This document shows, piece after piece, positions 15,926-28,070 of a DNA stretch of 64,000 nt. How positions within the stretch are numbered: position 1 is the stretch's first letter; each line of letters begins with the position of its first letter. The notes beneath the pieces are model-generated. The model did not search any database. It saw only the letters and a program-made list of their open reading frames with translations, and was not told the DNA's origin. The stretch lies in the NCBI GenBank assembly GCA_031423495.1, contig JANPFP010000209.1, positions 8,099 through 72,098 of the forward strand, written 5' to 3'. A program made the translations under genes and the position numbers. Origin of the DNA: JACPYM01 sp031423495. Its GTDB lineage: Bacteria; Acidobacteriota; Blastocatellia; RBC074.

Positions 15926-17626
15926 GTGGACGAGAAATATAACGACGACGTTCAAAAATTAATAGACATGGGCAAGGACAACAAGTTCTTGTCTTACGAC
16001 GAAATCAACAATGAAATCCCGGAAGGGCCGATTGCGATAGACGACATCGAAGATATTCTCGGTATCGTCGGCAACGAAGGCATTTCCATCGGCGATTCGC
16101 AGGAACAGTTTTTCGAGACGGCGGCTTCGTCGTCGCTCGAAAAGAAAGAAGATCAGGCCGACGAAGAACCAGCGGAACTTGATCTCTCGCCCGGTACGCT
16201 GGAAAAGACCAACGACCCGGTGCGGCTTTACCTGCGTGAGATGGGCGTAGTCCCGCTGCTCACGCGCGAAGGCGAAGTCGCCATCGCCAAGCGCATCGAA
16301 CGCGGCAAGATTCGTGCGCAAAAAGCGATCTCGCGTTCGCCCGTAGCGATTAGCGAAATCCTCTTGCTCGGTCAGGAACTGGCCGCTGGCGAAATCGGCA
16401 TCCGTGACGTAGTGGCGTTCAACGAACAGGAGGGCGTCACCGAAGAGAAGATCGAGGAATATCACAATTACACGCTCGAAACGGTCAGCGAGATCGGCAA
16501 GGCGTTTAAGAAAACCAACGCCTCGGCGCTCAAGGTGAACGAAGAACCCAAACGTTCACCCAAGCTTTACAGGATGAAGCGCAAGCTCTCGCGACAACGC
16601 ATCGAGTTGTCGCATCTGGTTCGCCTGCTCGAATTCATGCCTGACATCGTTGACCGCCTGGTCGGTGCGATGCGCGGCGTCTCAAACGGCCTCAAGCAAG
16701 CCGAACGCGACATTGACAAGACCCACAAAATCCTCGAACGCAAACGCAAAGAGGAAGAGATCAAGGAACTCGAAAAGAAGATTCGCGGGCTGAAGAAAAA
16801 CATTTCGACGCTCGAAGAAACCCATCACACGAATTCCGTCGAACTCAAACGCGCCTATCAAATCTGGGTCATCGGCGAAGCCGAAGCGCAACAGGCCAAG
16901 ACCGAATTGGTCGAAGCCAACCTGCGCCTCGTCGTTTCGATTGCCAAGAAATACACCAATCGCGGCTTGCAGTTCCTCGACTTGATTCAGGAAGGCAACA
17001 TCGGCCTGATGAAAGCCGTAGACAAGTTCGAATATCGTCGCGGTTATAAGTTCTCGACTTACGCGACGTGGTGGATTCGCCAAGCCATCACGCGCGCCAT
17101 CGCCGACCAGGCGCGTACGATTCGCATTCCGGTTCACATGATCGAAACGATCAACAAGCTGATTCGGACTTCGCGCGCGCTGGTGCAGGAACTCGGACGT
17201 GAACCTACGTCGGAAGAAATCGGCAAGAAGATGGACATCCCCGCGTCGAAAGTCCGCAAGGTCTTGAAGATCGCGCAGGAACCGATTTCTTTAGAGACCC
17301 CGATTGGCGAAGAAGAAGATTCGCATCTGGGCGATTTCATCGAAGACAAGACCATTCAAAACCCGGCAGAAGCCGTCATCAACATCAACCTCCGCGAAAT
17401 CACGGAAGAAGTGTTGAAGACGCTCACGCCGCGCGAAGAAAAGGTCATCAAGATGCGCTTCGGGCTGGGGCCGAACGGCTCAGAGCATACGCTCGAAGAA
17501 GTCGGACAGCATTTCGCCGTAACGCGCGAACGCATCCGCCAAATCGAAGCGAAGGCGTTGCGCAAGCTGCGGCATCCGTCGCGGTCGCGTAAGTTGAAAG
17601 CGTTTTTGGAGAGCGGCAGGCCCTAA
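15926..17626 (+). CDS. rpoD: Primary sigma factor RpoD (sigma70)
   Basis: 566 residues from GTG 15926, which has GAGGAG about 10 nt upstream; the frame also opens at a TTG at 15902. Regions in order: 1.1 (about 1-75), 1.2 (DPVRLYLREMGVVPLL), a long charged non-conserved insert with coiled coil, region 2 (LRLVVSIAKKYTNRGLQFLD, then YKFSTYATWWIRQAI, the -10 reader), region 3, and region 4 (EKVIKMRFGLG, then VTRERIRQIEAKALRKLRHP, the -35 reader). These intact regions agree with the TTGACA/TATCAT-like promoters seen in the window. The gene ends in a strong terminator. Confidence 0.95.
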   Translation: MDEKYNDDVQKLIDMGKDNKFLSYDEINNEIPEGPIAIDDIEDILGIVGNEGISIGDSQEQFFETAASSSLEKKEDQADEEPAELDLSPGTLEKTNDPVRLYLREMGVVPLLTREGEVAIAKRIERGKIRAQKAISRSPVAISEILLLGQELAAGEIGIRDVVAFNEQEGVTEEKIEEYHNYTLETVSEIGKAFKKTNASALKVNEEPKRSPKLYRMKRKLSRQRIELSHLVRLLEFMPDIVDRLVGAMRGVSNGLKQAERDIDKTHKILERKRKEEEIKELEKKIRGLKKNISTLEETHHTNSVELKRAYQIWVIGEAEAQQAKTELVEANLRLVVSIAKKYTNRGLQFLDLIQEGNIGLMKAVDKFEYRRGYKFSTYATWWIRQAITRAIADQARTIRIPVHMIETINKLIRTSRALVQELGREPTSEEIGKKMDIPASKVRKVLKIAQEPISLETPIGEEEDSHLGDFIEDKTIQNPAEAVININLREITEEVLKTLTPREEKVIKMRFGLGPNGSEHTLEEVGQHFAVTRERIRQIEAKALRKLRHPSRSRKLKAFLESGRP

Positions 17627-17651
17627 GCCTTACGAGTTGCCAAGATCAGTT

Positions 17652-17686
17652 AGAGCGCCGGGGCAACTCGGCGCTCTTTTGTTTTT
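17652..17686 (+). terminator. Rho-independent terminator of rpoD
   Basis: A perfect 9-bp stem AGAGCGCCG/CGGCGCTCT (17652-17660 and 17669-17677) with an 8-nt loop is followed by TTTTGTTTTT. An overlapping alternative pairing exists between GAGTTGCC just after the stop codon and GGCAACTC in the loop region. Confidence 0.85.
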
Positions 17687-17691
17687 CCGTT

Positions 17692-17921
17692 AAGCAGCTG
17701 ACCAACGTCAGCCCCAAACTCGCGGCGCTCATCGCTGCCGTCACGCAATAACCCGCTGACTTGCGCGTCGGGTGGAGCTTTAACGGCACGCTGCATTTCA
17801 TCGGTACGCACGAACCGCGCGGCGCGACTGGTTGCGGCAACTGATCGCGCCGCGCGCAGCCGACAACCGCGACGCCCTGCTGACGGCCTTGCGCGCCGCT
17901 GAGAAAGAGTTCAAGCCGTAA
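17692..17921 (+). pseudogene. Possible decayed gene remnant
   Basis: Coding-like text in broken frames: KQLTNVSPKLAALIAAVTQ then a stop, ADLRVGWSFNGTLHFIGTHE, and in another frame DWLRQLIAPRAADNRDALLT ending at TAA 17919-17921. The amino-acid composition looks like a real soluble protein interrupted by at least one stop and one frameshift. I cannot name the parent family. It follows the rpoD terminator and precedes a repeat cluster. Confidence 0.35.
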
Positions 17922-17931
17922 CGATTACGTT

Positions 17932-18250
17932 CAGCCCGGTTCACCGGGCTTTCCCGCAGGGCGGATAGGCCAGCCGTTCGACGGCTGGTGAGCGGCGCAA
18001 TGGTTTTCGTGAAGCCGCTTCAGCGTCTTTCCCGCATCAGGCTTTTTTAGCCAATGGCGTCCGAACCCATTGGCTAAAGCCTGACACAAGAAGCCCGTTC
18101 AAACGGGCTGAGGAGAAACGCCTCTCCCATACCAGCCGTTGAACGACTGGCCTACCCCTGCGGGAAAGGCCGATGAATCGGCCTGAGAAAGGTACAGCCG
18201 TTGAACAACTGGCTTGTGTCCTACTGATAAAGCCGATGAATCGGCCTGAC
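17932..18250. repeat. Cluster of REP-like short palindromes
   Basis: Seven or more palindromic units follow each other in 320 nt: AGCCCGGTTCACCGGGCT (17933), CCAGCCGTTCGACGGCTGG (17970), a larger inverted repeat with AGCCAATGG/CCATTGGCT (about 18037-18083), AGCCCGTTCAAACGGGCT (18092), CCAGCCGTTGAACGACTGG (18132), AGGCCGATGAATCGGCCT (18167), and variants to 18250. Two unit types recur (CAGCCGTTnnAC and GCCGATGAATCGGC), as in REP/BIME arrays of large bacterial genomes. No transposase (RAYT) is in the window. Confidence 0.8.
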
Positions 18251-18304
18251 AGCAAACGTTCCGCATTGCTGCGGAATCACCAACAACTTTTTGAGGAGCC
18301 ATTT

Positions 18305-19150
18305 ATGCAGCCCATCTTACGCCTTTGTCTTTTCGCCTTTGGTTTATCACTCGCACCGTTCGCCTTGGCTCAATCCGCCGAACCGCGCGCCTTGCTCGCC
18401 AACGTAGCCAATGCAGACATTGACCCGACGCCGTATCTCGTCAGCGAAAAATATGACGGCGTACGCGCGTTGTGGGATGGCAAAGTGTTGCGTTCGCGCG
18501 CGGGCAATGTCTTCAACACCCCCGCCTGGTTCATTGCCAAGCTGCCTTCACAACTGCTCGACGGCGAGCTGTGGATGGCACGCGGGCAGTTTGAAAAGCT
18601 GTCAGGCGCGGTACGCAAAGTGACGCCGCAGGATGATGAGTGGCGCGCGATCAAATACATGGTGTTTGAATTACCTGACGCGCCGGGCACGTTTGCTGAA
18701 CGCGCTGAGCGCATCAAGCAGATCGTCGCACAAGCCAGCTTCGCGCAACTCGTAGCGGTGGAGCAATTCCGTTTGACTGACAACGCCGCGCTCAAACGCA
18801 AACTCGCCGAGATTGTCAAAGCGGGCGGCGAAGGCTTGATGCTGCATCGCGCCGATGCGCCTTATGTCACGGGACGCAACGACGCGCTGTTGAAATTGAA
18901 ACCGCTGGATGACGCCGAGGCCAAAGTGACTGCGCACGTGCCGGGCAAGGGCAAATACACGGGGATGATGGGCGCGCTGCAAGTCGAAATGGCCGATGGC
19001 AAACGCTTTCAAATCGGTACGGGCTTTACTGATGCGGTGCGGGCGAATCCGCCTGCGATTGGCGCGACGGTGACGTTCACTTATCGCGGCTTGACCAAAA
19101 ATGGATTGCCGCGCTTTGCGAGTTTCTTGCGGGTACGCGAAGTGTTTTGA
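18305..19150 (+). CDS. ligE: Exported ATP-dependent DNA ligase (Lig E type)
   Basis: 281 residues from ATG 18305, which follows GAGGAG by 6-7 nt; the upstream in-frame extension is made of REP-like repeats. Residues 1-22 form a signal peptide ending ALAQ. Then come the nucleotidyltransferase motifs: motif I EKYDGVRAL with the adenylated Lys49, motif III LLDGELWM, motif IV GGEGLMLH and motif V LLKLKP, followed by an OB domain (AKVTAHVPGKGKYTGMMG). Lig E enzymes are minimal ATP ligases with an export signal, best known in Gram-negative proteobacteria, and are thought to act on DNA in the periplasm or outside the cell, perhaps in DNA uptake. A member here suggests transfer or a wider range. Confidence 0.85.
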   Translation: MQPILRLCLFAFGLSLAPFALAQSAEPRALLANVANADIDPTPYLVSEKYDGVRALWDGKVLRSRAGNVFNTPAWFIAKLPSQLLDGELWMARGQFEKLSGAVRKVTPQDDEWRAIKYMVFELPDAPGTFAERAERIKQIVAQASFAQLVAVEQFRLTDNAALKRKLAEIVKAGGEGLMLHRADAPYVTGRNDALLKLKPLDDAEAKVTAHVPGKGKYTGMMGALQVEMADGKRFQIGTGFTDAVRANPPAIGATVTFTYRGLTKNGLPRFASFLRVREVF

Positions 19151-19151
19151 C

Positions 19152-19907
19152 TCAGACCGTCGCCAACCGCACACGTACCAGCAAATCGTGCAGCGCCGCT
19201 TTGCCCGTCGCCGCTTCGGGCAATGACGATTCCTCGCCAACCTGTTCGAGCAAGGCGCGCAGTCGCGTGAATTCCGTCGCGTAAAAATTCAAATCCGTTT
19301 CTTCAAGGGTTCCCTTCTCTGCGCCGGAGAGTTTGCGCGCGATGAGTTCGTCAACGTAAGGCAGCTTGAACGATTGATTGAGCGTGACGAGATTGGCTTC
19401 GACTTCGCCACTGCGCATGAGGTGGATGCCGGTGAGCAATACGCGAAAAACGTAAAGCAGCGGCTTCACGCGGTGCGGCTCGGATTTCTGAAAGAGCTTC
19501 CATTCGGTTTCGGCAAAGCCGAGGTAATGATGATGGTGGTAGCGCGTGATGCAGCTTTTAGCGATCTCTTTCAACTCGTCGTGTTCAGGCGAAGTGCGCA
19601 AGATGAGCGGTGAATAAAGCTGCTCCAGCACGTAGCCGTTCTTTTTCAGCAGCAAGCCGAAAAACTTGCGGATGTCGTGCGTGACAAGGTCAAGTTCCAA
19701 TCCATTATCAATGCGGCTGACTTCGATGGTCTCGCGCGTGTCGTGCAAGCCGACGACTTCACGCGCGGGCAGGATGTGTACGCCGCGCAGGTCAAAGTCG
19801 GAATCAGGCGACGGGAAGCCATACAAATGCGCGCCACTAATCGTGGCAAACAGCAGCGGATACGGTTGCGCGTCGAGTTCTTTTTCGAGCCGTGAATCAA
19901 AGGTCAT
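19152..19907 (-). CDS. COG3541 nucleotidyltransferase (YcgL-like), paralogue A
   Basis: 251 residues. SGAHLYGFPSPDSDFDLRG (24-42) is the catalytic GS-x-DxD signature of DNA polymerase beta-type nucleotidyltransferases, with Asp37 and Asp39 as metal ligands; the rest (LELDLVTHDIRKFFGLLLKKN, LEQLYSPL) matches the COG3541 family. Substrate and role are unknown. The ATG overlaps the stop of paralogue B (ATGA), so the two are translationally coupled, and both lie downstream of a Ser/Thr kinase on the same strand. The last codon is 2 nt from the stop of the convergent ligase gene. Confidence 0.8.
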   Translation of the reverse strand: MTFDSRLEKELDAQPYPLLFATISGAHLYGFPSPDSDFDLRGVHILPAREVVGLHDTRETIEVSRIDNGLELDLVTHDIRKFFGLLLKKNGYVLEQLYSPLILRTSPEHDELKEIAKSCITRYHHHHYLGFAETEWKLFQKSEPHRVKPLLYVFRVLLTGIHLMRSGEVEANLVTLNQSFKLPYVDELIARKLSGAEKGTLEETDLNFYATEFTRLRALLEQVGEESSLPEAATGKAALHDLLVRVRLATV

Positions 19908-20827
19908 AACGATTCTCCTTCCACCATCGCACGCCGCGCCTTCAGCAAGAACGCATTGGCGCGAACGTAATCGGGCCGTTCGGGCAGGCGCGTGAAATTG
20001 AGCGCGCCGTCAAATTCGGTATGCAGCCGCAAGCGCAAAGCGTTCACTTCTGCCCACGGCATTTCGCCACGACGGATCGAAAGCAGCAAGTCGCGGTGCG
20101 CGCCTACGTGAACGTTGACGAAACCGTCGCGCAAAACTGAAATGCCAGACATCAGCAAACGAATCAGATGCATAGCGTGCTTCCATTTGGGTTCGCCGGT
20201 GGTGCGCACGTCCTGTTCGAGCTTTTTGAATTGCGACATCACGTAACCGTTATAAGTCTGGTATACCAGTTGTGAGAGGAGGCATTCGCGCAGCGCCAGT
20301 AACTCTTGCGCGAGCGGCGCGGCGTATTCGACCAGCGGCGAGTAAAGGCATTCGAGAATGTTCGGATTCGCTTTGAGCGCGAGGGTGAGGAACTTTTGCA
20401 ACTCCCAATAGCACTCTTGTTCGGCATCGTCTTCGATTTGTTCGGGTACGCCCGCGAGCGACCAGTGCAAGGCGGCGGGCGGCAGATAAATTCCGCGACG
20501 ATCAGTGTCTGACGCTTCGGTATCCAACCCATAAGCGCGCGAACCGATGACGCAGCGATAAATAATGTATTCGCGCAAGCCTGCTTCATCGCGCGCGTCG
20601 GTCAATTCAAATGCCTGATGTTGTTTGCGCAGCGAAAACTCTTTGCGCGTGAGCGAACTCTCTACGTTGTTGGTGTAAAGAATTCGATAACTGTGTGTGT
20701 GGTCGGTGGGCGCAGAGACGATGACGCCGACGGCTCCGCGCGGGGCGAGCAGCGCGCCATTGTTGTCATAAAGCTCGGTGCGCGAAACGATTTGCGTACC
20801 GACGGGAATGATGAGTTGCGAATTCAC
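19904..20827 (-). CDS. COG3541 nucleotidyltransferase (YcgL-like), paralogue B
   Basis: 307 residues from GTG at 20827; the frame is open to 20932 but that extension would overlap the kinase gene by 83 nt and looks unlike a protein. The first 65 residues (IPVGTQIVSRTELYDNNGAL) look like a small beta domain. The nucleotidyltransferase signature VIGSRAYGLDTEASDTDRRG follows, with both metal-binding aspartates. It shares the COG3541 layout with paralogue A but carries this extra N-terminal domain, suggesting duplication and specialisation. It starts just after the kinase stop, so all three are likely one operon. Confidence 0.75.
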   Translation of the reverse strand: MNSQLIIPVGTQIVSRTELYDNNGALLAPRGAVGVIVSAPTDHTHSYRILYTNNVESSLTRKEFSLRKQHQAFELTDARDEAGLREYIIYRCVIGSRAYGLDTEASDTDRRGIYLPPAALHWSLAGVPEQIEDDAEQECYWELQKFLTLALKANPNILECLYSPLVEYAAPLAQELLALRECLLSQLVYQTYNGYVMSQFKKLEQDVRTTGEPKWKHAMHLIRLLMSGISVLRDGFVNVHVGAHRDLLLSIRRGEMPWAEVNALRLRLHTEFDGALNFTRLPERPDYVRANAFLLKARRAMVEGESL

Positions 20828-20849
20828 AAGGCAGTAATGCTGGAAAGGT

Positions 20850-22877
20850 TTATTGATTGCCGCCGGTGATGGTGAGCGATTTTTTGGCGGCGGGTTTGGC
20901 AGGCGCGGTAACGACCACTTTGCGCGGCGCAACGCCTGTTCCCACAGGTTTCGCTACCCCGGATTTCACGGTTCCAGTTTTGGGAGCAAGCGGTTTGAGT
21001 GCCGCAGTGGTAACGCCGCCGTTCGGCTTACGCGCGGGCGAACCAATCCGCGAAATGGACCGCGAAACGGCTTTTGGCGTAATCGGTTTCGGCTTGGCCT
21101 CTTTGCTTTCGGGAGCGGCTTCCTCTGTTTTTACAGGTGCGACAGGGTCTTTCGGTTCGACCGCTTTCACGTCGGTGGCTTCGCGTTTTTCTTCGGGCTT
21201 AGGCGGAGCCATCGCGGGCACGGTCAGCGGCGTAGTAATGCGCGCGCCTGCTTCGCGCAACCCGGTTTGCGCTGCGCTCGAAGTCGGGCGCAACTTGAGG
21301 GCTTCGGTGAACTGCACGCGCGCCTGATCGTATTGCCCCGCCGCCTGTGACGCTTTGGCGTTGTTGACGAAGATTTGATATTGCCGCAACGCCGCAATGC
21401 GCGCGGGCAAATTATTCGCCTTCGCGGTGTTCGGATTGGCTGCCGCATATTCTTCATAAGCCTTGAGCGCATCGCTCACTCGTTCGCCCTGCTCGGCTTG
21501 CCGTGCGAAGACGAGCTTCGGCGATTCGAGCAGCTTCACAGGCAGCGGCGCGGCGGCAGCGGCGACGACAGCAGGCGAGAGAGTGTTGCTCACGGGAACG
21601 TTGGGCGAAGGCAACACCGACGGGGCAACAACAGCGGATACATTAGACGCCAAGCCTTCGTTGCTGCGTGGCGACGAGAAGAAATACGCGCCCGCCAACG
21701 TGCCGCCTAAGGCGCAGGCAATGAAAGCGGGTAACAGCCAGCGTTCGCGTTTGCGCCCCATCACTGGCGGCACAACGTTAAGCGGCGTACCGGCAGGCAA
21801 GGCTGACGCGTAAGTCGTCGTAACCATTTCGGCCCTTTCAGCAGAACGCGTACGCAACAACGAAGCGATTGGTTTGGGCACTATTGCGGTCGCTCGGGCT
21901 TGTGCGTTCGCAGCGGCGGCAATGAAATCGGCAGTCGGTACGCGGTCAAAGGCAGGCAATTCAGGTAATGAGCCAGTCGGGGTTTTGCGCGTCACCGCTT
22001 CGCCGCCGAGTTCGGTTTCAACCGCTTGCACCGCTTTGAGAAATTCGCCGATGGACGCAAAACGATCCAGCGGATTGCGGCGCACGGCGCGCGCAATGGC
22101 TGTGGCTAACGAATGCGGTACGTCAGGGCGAATGGCGAGCAGCGCGTCGGCATCCACTTCGGCTTGCGGTTGAGCAAAGCGCGAGTCTTCGTTGGCGATG
22201 GCGGTGTGCGGCAAACGTCCAGTGAGCATTTCATAAAATGCTGAACCCGCCGCAAAAATGTCTGAGCGAAAGTCAGGCGCGCTGCCGCGTTGCATTTCGG
22301 GCGATTGATAAGCGACGAGTTCGGGATACAACTTGCGCAACTCGCCGCCGATGACTTTTTGGATGATGCTGAAATCGGTGAGCTTCACGCGCCCGCGCGG
22401 ATCAAGAATCAAATTGCTCAGGCGCACATCGCCATGCACGATGCCGGTACGCTGAAAGTCAGACTCGTCGAGATAGCTCACACGATGGGCGTAATCGAGC
22501 GCCGCCAACATTTGCCGTCCGTAACTAACGGCTTCGACGGCGTTGGGTACGCCTTGCCGCATCAGCAAATCGCGCAACGTAGCGCCGGTGAAATGTTCGC
22601 CGACTAAAAAGTAATCGCCGCCGATGTTGAGCAACTCATACATCGCTACGATGTTGCGATGTACGAGTTGGCGCTGGGCGAAAACTTCGCGGCGAAAGCG
22701 CGCTTTGAGTTGTACCTGTAATGATTTCGTGAAAACGCTGAAGTTAACGGTCTTCAACAAAAACTCGCGCTGTGGGTCAGGCGGCAGTCCGGCGAGTTGC
22801 GCGCGATAGATCGGCCCCAGGCGGCCTTGCGCCAATTCGCTGATGATTTGGTATTTCCCTACGAGTTTGCCGACCAT
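20850..22877 (-). CDS. Atypical membrane-anchored Ser/Thr protein kinase
   Basis: 675 residues: a kinase domain (about 8-270), a linker, one membrane helix near 380-400 (WLLPAFIACALGGTLAGAYF), a TPR-like extracytoplasmic part (ALKAYEEYAAANPNTAKANN, then ARVQFTEALKLRPTSSAAQT) and a Pro/Lys-rich tail. The kinase is unusual: the ATP lysine (Lys42) is present, but the glycine loop is weak (AQGRLGP), HRD reads HGD (148-150) with the catalytic Asp150 kept, and DFG reads DFS (168-170). It may be weakly active or a pseudokinase that senses envelope state. It heads an operon with two nucleotidyltransferases. Confidence 0.85.
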   Translation of the reverse strand: MVGKLVGKYQIISELAQGRLGPIYRAQLAGLPPDPQREFLLKTVNFSVFTKSLQVQLKARFRREVFAQRQLVHRNIVAMYELLNIGGDYFLVGEHFTGATLRDLLMRQGVPNAVEAVSYGRQMLAALDYAHRVSYLDESDFQRTGIVHGDVRLSNLILDPRGRVKLTDFSIIQKVIGGELRKLYPELVAYQSPEMQRGSAPDFRSDIFAAGSAFYEMLTGRLPHTAIANEDSRFAQPQAEVDADALLAIRPDVPHSLATAIARAVRRNPLDRFASIGEFLKAVQAVETELGGEAVTRKTPTGSLPELPAFDRVPTADFIAAAANAQARATAIVPKPIASLLRTRSAERAEMVTTTYASALPAGTPLNVVPPVMGRKRERWLLPAFIACALGGTLAGAYFFSSPRSNEGLASNVSAVVAPSVLPSPNVPVSNTLSPAVVAAAAAPLPVKLLESPKLVFARQAEQGERVSDALKAYEEYAAANPNTAKANNLPARIAALRQYQIFVNNAKASQAAGQYDQARVQFTEALKLRPTSSAAQTGLREAGARITTPLTVPAMAPPKPEEKREATDVKAVEPKDPVAPVKTEEAAPESKEAKPKPITPKAVSRSISRIGSPARKPNGGVTTAALKPLAPKTGTVKSGVAKPVGTGVAPRKVVVTAPAKPAAKKSLTITGGNQ

Positions 22878-23340
22878 CTTGTTTGCTTCGAGGATGGGTG
22901 ATGGCTCGCCTATCGCAAGCCGTGTTTTTTGTTAAGTGGGGCATCCCTTAAAGTTGGCGCGTGTGCTGTCCCAATCTAACCGATCCGATTTGGGACGGGG
23001 CGCAGTGTAATGAAGCCTTTCTGAAAAGGCAAAACAGCGAATGCTCGTCTTGCGCTTCCCACAAAATATGATGACGGACGCGCGGCAATCTTGACGCTTA
23101 CGGGCATTGCCCCTACCATAGCTTACCGGTCGGTAAGTTAATGCAACGAACTGACTGGCCTTCATATATCTAATCATCACAATTCGGTTTTACCAGCACT
23201 CTTGCTCGGCACGTTCTGCTTTTGAATCTGCCGAAGATTCGTTCGCTTGTCGTAGCGCAAGTTGCACACCACCACAGGATTGCGCCTAACCCAAAACCAA
23301 CGTGTCCAGCACGAAGCACACTTCGCAAAGGAGTTGCGTG
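22878..23340. other. Divergent intergenic region between kinase operon and Oar-like receptor
   Basis: About 460 bases with no credible gene; the one longer minus-strand frame (22932-23180) has no start signal and unlikely composition. It contains a perfect TetR-type palindrome at 23122-23137. I see no clear sigma70 promoter. Confidence 0.6.
23122..23137. promoter_or_regulatory. TetR-type operator palindrome
   Basis: CTTACCGGTCGGTAAG is a perfect 7+2+7 dyad with the ACCGnnCGGT core common to operators of TetR/AcrR-family repressors. It lies 203 nt upstream of the receptor start and 245 nt from the kinase start. No TetR-family gene is in the window. Confidence 0.5.
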
Positions 23341-26829
<3,489 letters not shown>

Positions 26830-26836
26830 TCTGGCT

Positions 26837-26925
26837 GGGAGTTATGGGAGCGATGGGAGTTATGGGGACAATAGGAAATTACCAGCCCCGAAATCCCTAT
26901 AACTCCCATCGCTCCCATAACTCCC
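26837..26925. repeat. Long inverted repeat (31-nt arms)
   Basis: Arms 26837-26867 and 26895-26925 pair with one mismatch and contain the tandem words GGGAGTTATGGGAGCGATGG. The loop is 27 nt. It lies 8 nt after the receptor stop, so it may end or stabilise that mRNA. Confidence 0.85.
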
Positions 26926-26970
26926 ATCATTGCGTCTAACGGAATAACCCATTTTAGAAAGCCCAAAACC

Positions 26971-28032
26971 ATGCAACGAAATACTACGATCACTCGCACT
27001 TTCTCTGCTCTCTTTCTCGCGCTGGCGTTGCTGACACCCGCGTTCGCGCAGGCTGAAAAACCACGCAAGACCGGCTTGTGGCCGGCGGATTGGGTTTATC
27101 AATTGGCCGAAGGCGTCACGACGCGCGAGATTACTTTTTACAGCGACGGCATTGGTTGTTACGGCAAAATCTTTTTCCCGAAAGGCTATTCAACCGCCGG
27201 CAAAACGCCCGGCATCGTGTTGGGACAAGGCTGGGCGGGCAATCATTTTTCGATTGAGAAATACGGCGCGCGCTTTGCCGAGCGCGGCCTCGTAGCGATG
27301 GTCATTGATTATCGCGGCTGGGGTTCGAGCGATGGTTTTGTCATGCAAACTACGCCGACGGTGGCGCGCGGCGAGAAAGAACCGGTGCGTGATGACAAAC
27401 GCTACACGAATGAGAAAGCCGACATGGTCGTCAAACGCACACGACTGATTCCGCTCAAGCAAGTCGAAGATTACCGCAACGCGATTTCTTACCTGCAAGG
27501 CGAACCCGGCGTAGACCCCGACCGCATCGGTGTCTGGGGTTCGAGTTTCGCGGGTGGCAATACGGTTGTGACAGCGGCGCTCGATGCGCGCGTCAAAGCC
27601 ATTGCCATGCAAGTGCCTGCCATCAGCGGCAAGAACGCGGCGAACGCGCCCGCGACGCTCACCGGCAAATTGCTCGAAGACGCCATCGCCCGCGCCCGCA
27701 CCGGCAAGGGCGGCGAATTCGAGACGGGCTTTTCTTATCGCCGCATGGTGGATGTCGAAACCAATCAGCTGGTCGCCGAATATCGCCCGTTTCATTACCT
27801 GACGCGCGTCGGCAATCGCCCCGTGCTGTTTGTTGTCGCCGAAAAAGAAGAACTCTTTCGCAACGCCGACAACGCCGGAGCCGCGATGGAAGTATTGACC
27901 GGCGCGAAAAAACTCGTCTCCGTTCCCGGCATTACGCATTTTGAGATGTATATCAACGAAGCGTTTGAAATCAGTTCTAACGCGGCGGCTGAGTGGTTCC
28001 GCGAACATTTGGGATTGGAGCCGAAGAAATAA
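26971..28032 (+). CDS. Exported alpha/beta hydrolase
   Basis: 353 residues. A signal peptide (about 1-27, ending AFAQ) is followed by an alpha/beta-hydrolase domain: IVLGQGWAGNH at the oxyanion strand, VIDYRGWGSSDG, the nucleophile elbow WGSSFAGG with Ser192 the likely nucleophile, and VPGITHFEMY with the catalytic histidine near the end. RPVLFVVAEKEELF probably carries the acid. It is close in layout to the hydrolase at 35047-36063 (VIAFDYRGWGQSDG and the same final GITH/EITH motif), so the two are paralogues. The substrate is not evident; an ester or peptide is likely. Confidence 0.82.
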   Translation: MQRNTTITRTFSALFLALALLTPAFAQAEKPRKTGLWPADWVYQLAEGVTTREITFYSDGIGCYGKIFFPKGYSTAGKTPGIVLGQGWAGNHFSIEKYGARFAERGLVAMVIDYRGWGSSDGFVMQTTPTVARGEKEPVRDDKRYTNEKADMVVKRTRLIPLKQVEDYRNAISYLQGEPGVDPDRIGVWGSSFAGGNTVVTAALDARVKAIAMQVPAISGKNAANAPATLTGKLLEDAIARARTGKGGEFETGFSYRRMVDVETNQLVAEYRPFHYLTRVGNRPVLFVVAEKEELFRNADNAGAAMEVLTGAKKLVSVPGITHFEMYINEAFEISSNAAAEWFREHLGLEPKK

Positions 28033-28070
28033 CCCGACACGACAACTACCCCGTAACCAAAGGAAAATTT

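Noticed and set aside
22932..23180. 82-codon minus-strand frame before the kinase gene
   Set aside because: No ribosome binding site, unlikely composition and overlap with the TetR-type palindrome.
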